A DNA stretch of 64,000 nt, from assembly GCA_903813345.2 (NCBI GenBank), contig CAIIXF020000007.1:19891564-19955563 (forward strand), in the 5' to 3' direction. The stretch comes from Owenia fusiformis. Taxonomy: Eukaryota; Annelida; Polychaeta; Sabellida; Oweniidae. The position numbers were made by a program, and so were the translations under genes. The notes beneath the pieces are model-generated. The model was not told the DNA's origin and did no database searches. It was given only the letters and a program-made list of their open reading frames with translations. Shown piece after piece: positions 37,530 through 50,300 of the stretch (its first letter is position 1; each line of letters starts with the position of its first letter).

Positions 37530-38571
37530 TTTGTAGAAGTATAGTTAGAATCTCCTATAAAAGCTGCATATATTCACTTGATATATAAAAACCTGTACGC
37601 TTAAAGCAATGTTTACATGAATAGTTTATCAATATAAGCTTGTTGTTGCTAAGCAGCAATGCACTTTGTACCTTCTTGATTGAAGAGCTCTGAATCAATA
37701 AATTGGTCGAGATTGTAGTTTTATTGGATGATATTAACCAGTTCTATAGCAGCTGATTGGCAAGGCATTATAATATAATCTGGGTCTGGTTTAAAAGTAC
37801 TTTATGGAGAAAAAGGCATGTGACATTTTGAAAGTATTTGTCCTCTGAAATCTGATGTGAACAATGCAGTCAAGTATAAATAACATAGTGTTAAAGTTCT
37901 TGGGTAAATCATTTTATTGCAAAATATTTACTGACAAATATAACAAGTCCTTTCAATAAATAAAAACTAGAAAATGGCAACTCCATGGAATTGCAAATCC
38001 CAACGAACAAATTCATATTCATTAATCTGTATATCACAAAACAATATTTACCATTTACGTCTCTACCCTTGATTAGCATCTTATAAAAGACAGACATTGG
38101 AGAATTAAGCATTTTGGATGACCATAGGAATATCAAAGGCACAAATCATTAAAGTCCCCGATAAATCGGGCTACGTATACCGCCGTGTTTACATTAGGGG
38201 ATTAGAAGAGTTTATTTTTTATTTAGGTATGCAAGCTACGTATATCAATATTAGGCCTTCATTCATGTACTCGTGTGCATGTAATCAGCATGCCCTTCAA
38301 TATTATGTAAACCAGGCTATTCAAGTACTGTATAATGTACACTATTTATGTGTGTACTACATACAATACAATTCCCTGGGAAACAAAACACAAATACTTT
38401 TTTTATGTTCAAAATGAGCCATTTGATTGATGCAAACACTAAATAGCTTCATAAATAACATCTACAAAGAATATCTAATAGTAATTTTCAATTTCAATGG
38501 TGAAACTTCCCTGGTTACGATTATATGGGAAATCATCACGAGACGAAGATCGTTCGCCTTCCTGGCTTACC
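37530..38571. other. Probable 5' intron of the 219 aa protein gene
   Basis: Just upstream of the start codon the minus strand contains possible acceptors (ATATATGCAG and CTTTTATAG), suggesting that the leader is spliced. A short plus-strand frame at 38118 has no splice or family support and was not called. Confidence 0.4.
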
Positions 38572-38640
38572 TCTGAATCGTGTACCTGGTAATCTCTTTA
38601 TATAGTTTAGCGAGAGCGGTGCGCCTGCGCAGTTTTAAAC
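38572..38640 (-). promoter_or_regulatory. Candidate leader exon and NRF1-like promoter for the 219 aa protein gene
   Basis: On the minus strand a strong donor, CAGAG|GTAAGCC, lies at 38572/38571. Just upstream of it is the GC-rich motif TGCGCAGGCGCA (38621-38632), close to the NRF1 consensus (GCGCATGCGC-like), in an otherwise AT-rich area. NRF1 sites typically mark TATA-less, broadly active promoters. Together they suggest that transcription begins here and the leader is spliced to the ATG exon at 37529. This is inferred from motifs only. Confidence 0.4.
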
Positions 38641-38692
38641 TTTGGCGCACACTTTAAGACGATACAATAGAATATTTATGATCTAATGTATA

Positions 38693-40086
38693 TACAGGGT
38701 AACAAAAAAACACCACCCACTAATTTTAAGAAAGATAGATTTTCTATTTTCTACAGTTTTGAGTGATTCTGTGTCAGAGCAACTACTCGATACTTTGATT
38801 TGAAATGAAAAACTTAGATTTCTATGAAAAATTCTTGCAATTTTCTAACCAGTGACCATGTTGAAAAATTTTTTTTTGCTAGAATTGGAGTCTTCGGGAC
38901 AGATGGATGGACTTACTGAAAGAAAGACGGAGGGCTTTACTATATCCCTACTGAACTTTGTTTGTTGGGATAATAATGATATTCTTTTCCATTGGCAAAA
39001 TATACATTTGGCATTATAACATTGGTACAAACATTTATATATACAATATCAAAAACAAGGTACAGTTAGTATAAGCACCAAATTCAAACACAACTTTCCA
39101 AAACTTTTGTCTGAACTTGATGAGTATTGGACAATTTTCATCATGTTAAAATCTTTATCCTTATATGGCTTAGCAACAGTTACCATACACTATCATAAAT
39201 ATCTATCTCTAAAACACATGCACAATCTCTAACTTATTCTCATTTCCATTGCATTTTCTTAAATCTTTTAAATTGATAATCTGGATGGTGAAAGACTGAC
39301 TTTGGTATCTGAAGACAAAAAATTGTCGTCACACAAATTCCTTGATTTCGTCCTTACTGCTGTCAATGGATCGTTGCGATAAATTCTGCCAGTACCTTTT
39401 GATATATTAGAAAAAACTATGATATATTGCCAAAATTGATGATGTCATTGGTTGTACATAGAAAGAAACAAGATTGACTTATTACTAATTTTAAGAAATA
39501 CAACCTATGACATCACCATGCTAGCCAATATATCAAAGTTTCTCTGATAATCAAAAGGTGGCAGGATTAATCGAAAAGCTCTTTTAAGTGCACATAGAAT
39601 TTAGTATATTCTTTGCCAAAAATGCTGTAAACTACAATAATGAGGGTTAAATAGTCCCTAAACACATACCCATATATTACATGAAGTTACAAGGCATTAA
39701 AATGACAAACATGTTACCACCCAATTGAAATTACACAAATGTAACTATCTGTTACATATTTACATAGATGCACACGGCAATTCCTATATTATATTCCAAT
39801 ATGATATGTGATGGAAGAATTTTTCGAATATAATTTTGTCAAATAAGATAAAATGACTTATGTGATTTTAAGAACGATTTCCTAACTTACTTTTTTGGGT
39901 GATTTCAAATGAGATCATATCTGGACAGAAAATGTGATTTCTCTAGATCTAAAAATCATAGATGCAATATGAGTGCAGCACTGTTTTCTTAATTGAACAC
40001 TCTATCTACTCAAATAAAATCTCAAAGATTACATCATATTTGAGAAAGTTATTCCAAAATTAGAGGGTAATCTTTTTTCACCCTGT
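38693..40086. mobile_element. Candidate 1.4 kb TIR element, ends ATACAGGGT
   Basis: Left end TATACAGGGTAACAAAAAAA and right end (reverse-complemented) ATACAGGGTGAAAAAAGATT pair. Similarity continues weakly through CYCTAATTTT for about 45 bp. TACAGGGT-type ends are known from Tc1/mariner and related invertebrate MITEs. A GACAGATGGATGG...TATCCCTACTGAACTTTGTT segment at about 38897-38970 is itself a common repeat motif, also present near 51550-51640. No transposase is visible. Confidence 0.5.
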
Positions 40087-41373
40087 ATTTGTTTTCCGGT
40101 TTGTTTATCATATTAGAAACATAACTCAGAACTTATGATTTATGGCAAATATATGACCTTAGGTTTTATTCTGCTCATAGTAAAATACCTAAATTACACT
40201 GAGATTTCAGTCTTTTCACAATGGTAAAAAACCATCATATATTGTGCCATAAACACAAATCTTGGTCTTCATTTCTTTAATAAAAATATAATATTACTTA
40301 GCTCTGAATAAAAATAGCTATATTACATACCACCACAAATTGCACAATCTTTTCTTTTGACCATTTTAAAAACCAAAAAAGCCATAACTATACTGGTATT
40401 TATAGGCCTGTTATATATCCCCAAATACGTTATTGATGCACTATAAGCTTCTTTCTCCTTTACATTTTAAAAGAATTTCATGTACATTCAAATGTCATTC
40501 TACAAAATACATAATTTGTTTAAGTGGAACACCTTTGGTACCTCTAAAAAGTGTTCCGCTTGGGAGGTTCATTTCACAATAAGTCAGTCGATCTTTGGAC
40601 TCTGAAGTGTTCCATTAACAAAGGTGTCCCACTTCCAGAGGTTTTCCATGTTTGTAATGTGTCCTATGTTTGGAATTAACATAAATATAATACTTTACAA
40701 TTTAATTGTAGTTCATATACATACTCAGGCACCTGTACTGCAGATTATCAATAATCTGTTTAGAGATTTCTGATAAAAAAAGACTGAAAACCTTTTATTC
40801 TAAAATTGGAAAAAGTAATGCCAAAATTAAAGAAATCTTGAATATGCAACAAAATTTTTAAACATTTAATTGCTTGATTTGATTGTCAGATCTTTATAAA
40901 GAACTTCAGAAATTTTTAGTTATCAGTCCAAATCAAGTAATAGGGCCATTTATGCATTTCTAATAAGACTAAGGCAGGAGAAAGTCCATTATGTGCCACT
41001 AAACAAACATTTAATTTTCAACTCTGGCACAGTTGTAGTATTAGATATTCTGATTCAATCGAATCTCCCCAGCAGAGTTACAACTGCATGGCAAGTCATT
41101 TTCAAACTTTGGATCATATACAAATACATTGTCTATAAAAACTACAATTAATACTGTATATTCCTTTTTAAAACTGGAAATGTTCATAGCACCAAAAGTC
41201 AATTTTTCTTGAATATCAAGTCAAATTCAATGATGTAAAATGAGCTATAGGTAAAGAAAGTCCATGGTATTATGCAAGTATTACTAGCAAGTATACACAG
41301 TTTTAAACTTTGATTAGCCATGCTAAAAATACATAGTTCACACACAGGCATAATATCTTCACCTTATGGCCCA
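40087..41373. other. Intergenic / 3' region of the five-pass membrane protein gene
   Basis: AT-rich. A local inverted arrangement of GTGTTCCRCTT-like segments lies at about 40520-40640 (GGAACACCTTTGG ... CAAAGGTGTCCCACTT). A minus-strand AATAAA at 40794-40799 is a candidate poly(A) signal for the gene ending at 41374. Nothing else is supported. Confidence 0.45.
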
Positions 41374-44300
41374 CTATTCTACTTTCTCATGGTTGGTAGG
41401 TGTGTCATGCTCCCTGAAAATAATGAAAATCTCATTCAGAAATTACCATATAAACAATCAAGACAAATACTATGCAAATTAAAGATTAAAAGTTGACAAA
41501 GCCATAAGTTCATTCGTACAGTAAGGTTCATTCTGATACTTATCATAACTTTCTGTCTTGCAACTACCAACATGCTCTGATATATTAGGACATCTAGCCT
41601 TATCTGATGGTAACATTCATTATGTTCATATTTACATATACTGGCCAATATATTTTTTGTTTCTGTCATAACATAGATGTAAACAAGGCATTTACATGCA
41701 AAATGTCACCACCTTCCATTTGTTAAAGATGCCGAATGCTGAACACCAACCACTGCACACCAACCGCCAGATGCAGTCCACAAAAAATTGAAGTCTATAA
41801 CAATATGTCACCAATCCTGGTGGTGACATAACAAAGACATAGATTTTTAATTTTAATGATCAGCAAATGTTATGACAGATGGACAGGGGGAAAGATCCTT
41901 GAAATACTGATTTTTTGTGCGCTTGATCACTTAATCTAAAACATTATACATGTACCATGGGTACCTGAAAACTGAGATGGAAAGAAATGGCATGGATTGT
42001 TGTGATAGGTTAAGTTTCTTGGATTCAAAGATCATGTGATCTTATTTCTGGCTGAAATGATTGGCTTGTAAGAGTCACATGACCATTCAACTGCAGAGCT
42101 GGTATAAATTATTCAAATCCTTTAACAGCAAATCCTTACTCTTGTAAAACTGTAATAGCAGCCTGTGTGAGAACCAACACAAAGGTCAGGAAAAGCCCTG
42201 CTTGGCTGGCAAACCTGAAAATAATAAACCATATAACTGTGTTTGATTAGAAAGCACATAGTATTAGATGTGGTGTAAGCAGCCATCATATATTTGTTTT
42301 TGCTGACATGTAGTGTTGTTGTAATGTTACAGAAAGCTGTACCCTGATGTTAACAATTCATAGTCTTTACCATTCAAAATAGCATTAAAAACAAAACTTC
42401 CAGTTACAAAAATAGTCAGTTCTAAAGTACTGTAGATACATTTGAAAACACTAAACTTAGAAAAAATGAATGGTAGAAGATAATTTTCAAAATTATCAAT
42501 GGTATATTCTTTCACACATCAATAATACTAGAAGTGGATGAAAAGATCCCAGAAGACCAGCAATCCTTCACCAGTTAGGTTCCCGAGGAAAGAGGTATAA
42601 TATAATCTACACGGTGTACTTACACAAGCGCAAGCCCTGTATGACATAGGATCAGGGCTAGGAAGACCTTCCAACTCCATAGAAACTCCTGCAACTTCTC
42701 AAATGTATCTGGAAATATTGGCATGGATAAGATTCAAGGTACAGAAGAGATAACATAATTTCTATAGAATTTATTCACTCTACTGGAATCTTTTGAACAT
42801 TTTCTTCTATATCTGTAATGCTAACCTGTATGAGCGACCCTCTGAATTGAAATTAGGTCAATATGATGATTTTCATTTAATCAACAATAAGTTTCACAGG
42901 TCTAAATTTTGCACTAAAAAGGGTTCAAACATTTGCACAAGGTAAGGGGCGGGGTCAAAATATCAATGTTCATATGGAGACGAAAGTAATTTCGTTTGGA
43001 CAACAACCCCCCACCCCCCCTCTAGACGAAAGCTTAGGTCACTTCAAAAAAACATTGATTTTCAGTGATCCTATTTGCCGGGTTATTATTACGGTGAATT
43101 AACACACGTTCGCAATTTAACTGCATTGAACTCTTCAAAAGGAGAAGGAAAAGTACGGAATTTATTTGAAAAATGATCGAATTATCGTCTTTATCTACCG
43201 ATATTTTGGAACTATCACACAAAAAAGCTCACGAACTATTGAAAACAAGCCTTTTTATCAGAACATAGCGCCAGAAAAAGTGGGTAAGTCCAATTATTTT
43301 TTGTATATCAGATCCGAATTATCGATGTTTTTTTGGTCAACGAAAGTGCCCAAAAACCCCCTCCCCCCTAGCGAAAGTACTTTCGTCTCCATATGAACAT
43401 CGATATTTTGACCCCGCCCCTAAAGCAGAAGAACAAATGATTTGGGCGAAGCTTTACTTTAAAAGAGGAACTTATACCGACCCTGGCCCTGCGTAAGAAC
43501 TGTAATACCCCAAAGAAAATATAAACCCTGTGTATGTATCCCTTCAATGTATTACCCTAAAACATACCCCTATGTACATGTATATTCCCAATCTCCTGGT
43601 GTTACTACAGATTATTACCTTTCTGTGACAGCACATTCATAAGGACCATAACAATGCCACTGATACAGGCAGTGTATCCAGTATAAAGTAAACCATTGCT
43701 TCGTAGCAGCAGCCACCTTGGTTGGTACTTCATTGTCTCTGTGTATCTGTAAAATAGTGAGCATCTTAAGAATATATGCATGTGTACATTTTGTCCATGT
43801 GTGCTAGAGCACAATGTACTATGCAGAATAATATATCACAAGACACTTTGGCGTCAAATATAAAATTTTATATTTTGGTATGTTTTGGTATTGCATATAT
43901 CTTTATTATGCAAAAGGCAATTCCATCAATTTTGATAACAAAGAGGAACAAGGCATTAACATGCAAAATGTCACCACGATTTGTTACAAACACCAACCCA
44001 AAATCGACAACCACCGTCACAAAAACTTTTTGGTGGTGACATAAAAATATAAACAACTATAACAGTTCATACTGTGAACCATTTGGAACCTGCTAGAAAA
44101 TTACTGATTTAATAAATCATACAACATCTTCGAAAATATTTTGAAATTTCTAAAAAGTGAAATGCCTGATATTGTATTTAGTATACAAACATACATACCT
44201 GACTAACAGATATACATAGCCCCCTCCCACCAATAAAGGGATCATAAAAGCCTTGTATCTTTTCCATTCAGTGTGCCATCCATCCAATCGTGAGCACTAA

Positions 44301-47300
44301 AACATAAATGTACATTAAATAAAATAAACTTCTTTCTAAATCGACTATTTCAAAATGAGCAGTTCAAAATGCATTACCTGGTTTTGTATGTATACACTTT
44401 TAGTATTTTCTAGATAAAGATTTCCCTAGACTAAAACATTACCTTCTTTCTTTCAAATAGAAATAATTCTTTGATTTATTTTCTTTATATTTTTTATCAA
44501 GATATATTTATTCAAGGATTTAAGCCCTGGATTCAATGTATTGTGTGCGGAATCATTCCTCTTGAAGGTGTTGTTTTCAAATCTTTGCATGACAACGCAG
44601 TCGGAATGCAAAGTTTAGGAAACAATGCCTGAGTGGAATGAATCAGCCACAATTCATCGAGTCTTGGGCTTGAATTCTTTTCACACATTGCAAAATACTT
44701 TATACAATATCACTTAAAAGATCTGAAAAATATATTTCAAAGGAAACTTTTTGCTTTTGCAAGGGTCAAGTTGTAACTAAACTACTGTTTGTATCACTCA
44801 ACATAACGGATTGTCACCTTGACAACTATACAAGACTTACCATTTGACCTGCATACAAGCATGTAGCTTCTTATTTCCTATGATACTATTTATAGATTTT
44901 TACTCAACTATGAAATTGATCAGTTTATCAGTTTAATTAGTTTACTAGAATCTGAAACAAAAAAGAAAAGTGATGCTGGGTGGTTGTTGATAATATAATG
45001 CAGTGCAGTTATAAGGAACAACTCATTTTCTGTGTATGTACTAGAGGTGTCAAGTATTAACCGGTTAACCGCCGATAATGCCTTGACCGGTCTGAGTTTT
45101 TATGGGCGGTTAGTTGACCGTGTATAATTCTGTTATTTCCCGCGCTTATTTTGCATGCTAATCCGTTTGGTTTTATGGTGTCAGTTTCACGTAAGCTACT
45201 CATACATGTCATAAGTCCCATAACTCCTTACAAACATCCAATCAGCAACCTTAATCCCTGCCACATTGCTTTTCCGCGCTTACTTTGCATTTTAATCTGT
45301 TTGTTTTTCAAGCGTCAGTTTCATGTGAGCTACTCATACATGTGATAGGTCCGATAATTCCTTACAAACATCCAATCAGCAACTTTAATCCCTGCCACAT
45401 TGCTTTCCCGCGCTTACTTACGTAGAATATCGTAAAGCTTAACGAACGTAAAAAATAAACGCCGATATATCATTTTTCCAATTTTTTCGACTTTCAAGAT
45501 CGAAGATGAAGATTTCATTTGAAATTATCAGTTCAAATTTCCCGCCGGTTAACCGACTTTAACCGGATAAAGCCCCCGGTTAACCGGTTAATGCTCAAGC
45601 GGTTAATTGACACCACTAGTATGTACATCTCACATTCATTTCATATTTGAAACACCATGAAATTTATATTTGATATCTGTAAGATTGCCTTAAATCATTA
45701 AACTGCAAATTCATCTATTGTAGTCAAGTCAGAAAGAGTGGCCAGTCTATTGAGATAAGAGTAAGATAAACAAAGCTCCAAATAATGGACAATTACATAA
45801 TTCAGATGATCAATATCTGTAAATGGGGATCAATTGTTCCTTGTTAAATTGACAAAAGAAAAATCAATGAAATTATGTGATATCCCAACACTAGCCTATA
45901 TTCAAACTTGACCAATGGGTAATATGAATTACATTAAGAAATCCAGAATCATATGAATCAATTAAAGATTCTTCATTTGCAATTTAAACCTAAGATGAAA
46001 AGGTACAATTTTATAATAGATGAATGAACTACTTCACATCTCAAACAAGGTAAGACATTATTTTGTTTCTAATATATCATATATCATTGTATATTTGTAG
46101 TATACCAATGATATAAATGTCTATTTCAGAGGTGTTCAAGGGATGTCATAGATTAGTCAAGAACATAATATCAACATCTTTAATATAAGTAATTTCCAAG
46201 TGTAAAACAATGTTTTGATATTATGATATTTTGTCAAGTTGGTCAAAATTTCTCATTTCCCAAGACCATGGATTCAACATTTTCAAACAAAAAACAAACA
46301 AAACCTAAAATGCAGTGCCCACTTTATTCAATGATACGGAGATCAGTGGTCACCAGTGTATGCTATCTGGGTTCCTTATCAAAAGTGGTTATTTCACGAC
46401 TTATAGTTAACTTGTTAAGAGCATAATCCTAATAGAATGTGGCACTGGCTAAAAGGTCAATTAAACATTGTATAACTCAAGCCTAAACGTATGAATACAT
46501 TATTCAATCTTTAATATTTCTTAGAGAGGGTACTACATTCAAAGTCAACACTATAAAGGTTTATATACATCCCTTATATAAACATCAACTGGAAATAGGT
46601 TTGGAGGTAAATGGTGATAAAAAGCTATTGTCTGATACAGTGTATATTAGAAACAGACTTCTATAACACAACTTTATTAGAAAACATCCGAAAGATGAAT
46701 GATCAAGAATGATCTCAGAATGCAATAGCATAAGAACTTTATTCTTAAAAGAAAAAAAAATATCCGGTTTATAAGGATTTCATTATTAAAAATTAAAAAT
46801 GACACAAAAAGGATAATTACAATATCACAAACGACATAATAGTTAATTTGGATTTGTTCAAGGATTTATAACAAGATGCTGGCAAAGGTAACCGACATTT
46901 GTCTTTCTTCTGGCTGACAACATTATGTTCTTCTTATTTATTATTATAATGGATTAATTGCATGCACATTCGTACTTTTAAATCCTAAACAACTCCACAA
47001 CCAAAGATTAAAAGATTGCCAGAAAACTCACACAAAACAATGAGCTCTAGAAATTGGTACCATCAAACATCTGTTTTTGAACTTTTTGGAACTGCACCTT
47101 GATGGCAAAATTTATCTCCATGTAATAAGAAAAATGGGTGCCTAACAGATTATCCACCACAGAACTAATGATACCATTTTTTATCTATACTAATTCGTTG
47201 GAATGATGATGAAAAGATTAATTTTAAGAAATACATTTATCTAATAGACATTGCTACATAATTAATAATTGTAGTTACCACAAATACTTTTATAAAGTTT

Positions 47301-50300
47301 ATGGGAAATGGGAGTCTAACCTTATTGTCTTTGGCTTATTCCAAAGCAAATACTTACATTTTCCTAACCTGAAAATTCATTACTGTTGTGGTCAACAAAT
47401 ATTAATTAGTTGGGACATCTGTTCAGTATATGGACGGCATTAAACCTAGTAATAGTATTATATAGTTATTCAACTATTGTTTTTTTAATTGTTTCAGATA
47501 CCTTCTTCATATAAGTTCACTATCTTAAAATCCTTAATATCATATGATCGAGTTGTATATAAAGAGCAGAACAATATGAAACAAGATGCCATTTTAGCAG
47601 CACATGTATGTACAAACACCTTATCTGGCAATTTAGTATCTAAGATCTACATTTCAGGGTCAGATTAAAGGCTGGTCAAGTCTGTTTAAGGAAGCAAAGG
47701 ATAAACCAGGCCTTCCTACTGTCACTGTTAGCCCAGTAGAGTCTGATTCTTCTGATAAAACAGTGATGTCTGCCAAAAAAATCACCAAGAAATTAATTCT
47801 TGCAAGTAAGTGTCTTTTCTAGAGCGCCAAATGTGCAATTGTAACCAAATGACTTTATATTAAAATGATCCTTATGATTGTCCAAATGGCTGTAAGTATG
47901 ATATCTAATGTTACCTCAACAACTATCATTTCGAAGTCTCAAAATTGTGTTCCTTATTGATCTCTGGCAGTATATTTGGCAATTCAAAAAGTTGGAATTT
48001 GGACATACTATTTTTATTAAAACATATTTGGGAACATAGTATGGTTAATATTCAAAATTCCCACATATCATATCTGAAATCAACACACACAACCACTGTA
48101 CTACTAAAAGTAATTTTCCATATTGTTGATCAACTTAAATATTGTAACGACCCGAGGGCGTCTCCGAAGAGCTGTAGTGTAACAAGCCAGATATTGGACA
48201 TGAAAGGGAGTGTGTTAAATGCAATGTCCGGGAATCGAACCCAGGACCTTGCGCTCCATACACCGATTCTCTACCCCTGAGCCATAAGGGCTAGTCACTT
48301 CACTTAAGACTAGTAGCAACTTGTCATCGAGGGTCATTACACTATTTTTTATTTTGCGAGTCTGATTTAGGTTCTCAGAGTCTGCGTTATGAAATCGTGA
48401 TATGTGAAATATCTCTTTTTATTGAACAAAATAGGCCACTGGAACTTTTATTCAAGTTTAAGGTGCAGCTGGAAAATAACATTTTGGGAAAAATTGCTAT
48501 ACCTGCACGTGTTATTTTCTGGTACAAAATTAAGTATGAAGGCATGTGTGTATTTCCTTGCTTTTTTCAGGAAAATATAATTACAAATGTCTACTTTAAG
48601 TAAACCTGGAAACAGGTCAATGATAGCTGCTGTGCTGTCTAGAAACCTTGAAAGAAAATTTGGAAAAATAGAAAGCGTGAAATATCAGAATTTCCTGGAG
48701 TTCCCATTGAACTCTTACCAGATTTACTAAAAGAAGACAATGTAATGATACTTTCCTGAAAAAAGCAAAGAAATGAACACATGCCTTCATACTTTATTTT
48801 GTACCAGAAAAAACATGTGCAGGTAGAGCAATTTTTCCCCAAAATGTTATTTTCCAGCTGAACCTTAAGCGGACTTTTCATAAATATATGATGCTGGTGG
48901 TGAAACTGTTAACTCATTACTTCTAACCAGATTATTTGAACCATCATAATTTGTATACAAACACAAAATTATATAGATATGAAATCATGACTTACCACAT
49001 GCCTGAGTACTGGCCAAAGTATAGTTAGAAGTGCAGTGCAGAAAAAATCTGGTTCCCACCAATTGATGTTGTACAGAGGCACACTGACCTGAAATAATAT
49101 TGAAAAAGAGAGAATATTACATATGAATACTGCAAAAGTATGTAATCAGTGTAGATGAGGTATCAGTCTGAATGAAAGGTCTGAGATCACAAGAAATTAT
49201 TTCATGCATCGTTTTTTACCTTTCAGTGGAATAAGTCCAAAGTCTGAATCACCTTTTCTGTGAGTCAATTCATTTCAGATAAATTAGTCTTATTTGCAGT
49301 AGACCTGTGGCATTTTGTAATTTCGAGGAGTTTCAGCTCTGATAATTATGTTCATTATAGTGAATAGCCCTATTATGAGTTAGAACTCAGTCTATTACTC
49401 CAATGTTCTGTCATGTGGTAATTTCAGTGATTTTTTTTGCACAAAATTAATTATTATTGAGGTAATGCTTCATCTAATGGCTTAAAACGTTGTTTTATAA
49501 GCATTACTTCAATAAAAAAATTGTAGAAATTTAATTAGGTAGTAAGGTGCAATTAAATGCATATAAAAGTCTAATAGAGATAAAGCTAGCAGAACATGTA
49601 TGCAAATTAATTTACGACATTTGGGCATTTTGAATTACAACTTACATGTTTACAAATATGTTTGAATACCCACATTAAACATAGGAGAAGTATAGTCAGA
49701 ATATTTCTGTAATGACCCTCGATAGCAAGTCACCACTACAGTCTGGGCTGTAGTAGCTAGTCCCTTTGGTAGAGTGTTGGTCTTGCGAGCGGAAGGTCCT
49801 GAGTTCGATTCCTGGGCACTGGGCATTGAATTAAGCACACTCCCTTCAGGTCTATTATCTGGCTCGTTACACTACAGCTCCCCGGAGAATAAACATGTAA
49901 CGTTTGTAGTATTATCGCCCACAAATATATTGTTTTGTTAAACTTATTATCTGAATAACTTCATCAAAAGTGACGTGAATATGTAACAAACCAAATTTCA
50001 AAAAATATCAGACTAGAGGGTATAGTCTAGCCCTTATACAGGTGACACTTTTTTGATAGGTTTCTGCTCTTTTTTCCTTGGTAAATAGAGAGTTTGGAAG
50101 GGTGGATTTTCATTTCAGTCAATTCAACTCCATGTATCTGTTCCAGTGCTTTTGCGATGGCAGGTGCAGGTGTGATTGATACTAACATAGGCCTTGGAAA
50201 CATGTAGGCATTAACATGACAAAATGTCACCACCTAGTTGCTCACAATATTATGAGTGCAATCTTAAATCAGGTTTGAATTTCTGAGAACTTGAAGACGA

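Noticed and set aside
38118-38417. 99-codon plus-strand frame starting MTIGISKAQ
   Set aside because: Compositionally random after the first residues, no family recognised, and it lies in the presumed 5' intron of the minus-strand gene.
47577-47657. ATG at about 47575 with a GTATGT donor as the first exon for 47658
   Set aside because: It would need an intron of only about 50 bases, much shorter than any other intron in the window.
48143-48341. Functional tRNA gene
   Set aside because: A and B boxes are present, but I could not form an intact cloverleaf, and two diverged copies share a long non-tRNA tail, so it is repeat-derived.
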